Assembly: GCA_963662155.1 (NCBI GenBank)
Contig: OY759274.1
Coordinates: 47,697,577-47,761,576, forward strand
DNA from: Lamellibrachia columna
Lineage: Eukaryota; Annelida; Polychaeta; Sabellida; Siboglinidae
Direction: 5' to 3'
DNA: 64,000 nucleotides
Under the pieces are notes generated by a model. It had not been told where the DNA came from, did not search any database, and saw only the letters and a program-made list of their open reading frames with translations. Positions 63,591 to 64,000 of the stretch are shown here, piece by piece. Position 1 is the first letter of the stretch; each line of letters begins with the position of its first letter. Position numbers and translations under genes: made by a program.

Positions 63591-64000
63591 AATAAAAATT
63601 TTAATTAGATAATTTAAATTATATTAAATAATTTTAATTACATTAGAAAGAAAAATAAGTAATAGTAACAATTTACATTGAAATGGTGTGTGCCTGACAT
63701 GCACACACATACTCACACAGTCACAAAAACGCAGTCACAAACACACAGACACAGTTGAACACGCAGACAGTGCCAGACACATATGCAGACAACTACACAC
63801 AAATAAGGTCAAACACTAATTCTTTTAAAAACATTTTTTTAGGTGTTTGCACTTGAAAATAAAAAAAAAATTTCAAATGGATCAAATAAGGCTTGGGGCA
63901 ATCAACTTGAAAATTTAGTCAGTTAGATGATTTATTAGCCAAAGGATCAGTTATCATGTCCATGGCAACCTGTTGCAGAAAGTCAGTTACCAACAATTTA

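Larger units (their letters stand above)
62044..64000 (-). other. COG3: Intron 5' of COG3 exon A
   Basis: No N-terminal COG3 exon was recognised. The stretch contains a 95-bp array, an ATATAGCG-type interspersed repeat, and a CA-rich segment (63695-63790). Otherwise it is AT-rich with many TAATAGTAAT-like words. Confidence 0.6.

Overview
The window reads as nuclear DNA of an invertebrate animal, probably marine. It holds a gene split into short exons with GT-AG introns, Penelope-like, LINE, SINE and hAT-type elements, and an extreme load of minisatellites. I cannot fix the phylum from sequence alone. There is no bacterial-style gene organisation, and most long open frames are by-products of tandem repeats.

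The one host gene I can support is COG3, subunit 3 of the conserved oligomeric Golgi (COG) tethering complex, on the minus strand. Ten exons (62043 down to 8151) join in one uninterrupted frame of 362 codons. Every exon-exon phase agrees, and every exon has AG before it and GT after it. They encode roughly the N-terminal and middle part of the protein (Sec34-type region). The first coding exon(s) lie beyond 64000 and the C-terminal half lies beyond position 1. The rest of the window is introns of this gene, or, below 8151, probably its next intron.

Layout from low to high coordinates: a 26-bp satellite (1-4425); a decayed LINE reverse transcriptase and short arrays (4430-7380); COG3 exons at 8151-8256 and 8624-8715; a tRNA-derived SINE; an old hAT-like element with a nearly intact Penelope-like retroelement nested in it (9407-13658); exons at 14127-14253 and 15758-15876; then a 28.8-kb intron with many minisatellites, a hAT-type element present in two inverted copies, and a 16-kb array of a 20-bp unit (27893-43883). 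Next come exons at 44647-44775 and 45050-45142, a BED-finger transposon fossil, a LINE 3' end, two hAT insertions with exact 8-bp target duplications, three abutting minisatellites, exon 51923-51997, more arrays, a fold-back element, and exons 59323-59488, 61238-61299 and 61927-62043. Tandem arrays make up about half of the window.

The most unusual observation is that three minisatellites are built from COG3 exon-intron boundaries. A 53-bp repeat carries the end of exon 59323-59488 with its CAG|GTGAGT donor. A 75-bp repeat carries the end of exon 8151-8256 with its donor, in frame and stop-free. A 43-bp repeat carries the CTGTTTCAG acceptor and start of exon 8624-8715. The gene therefore has rows of duplicated splice sites beside its real ones.
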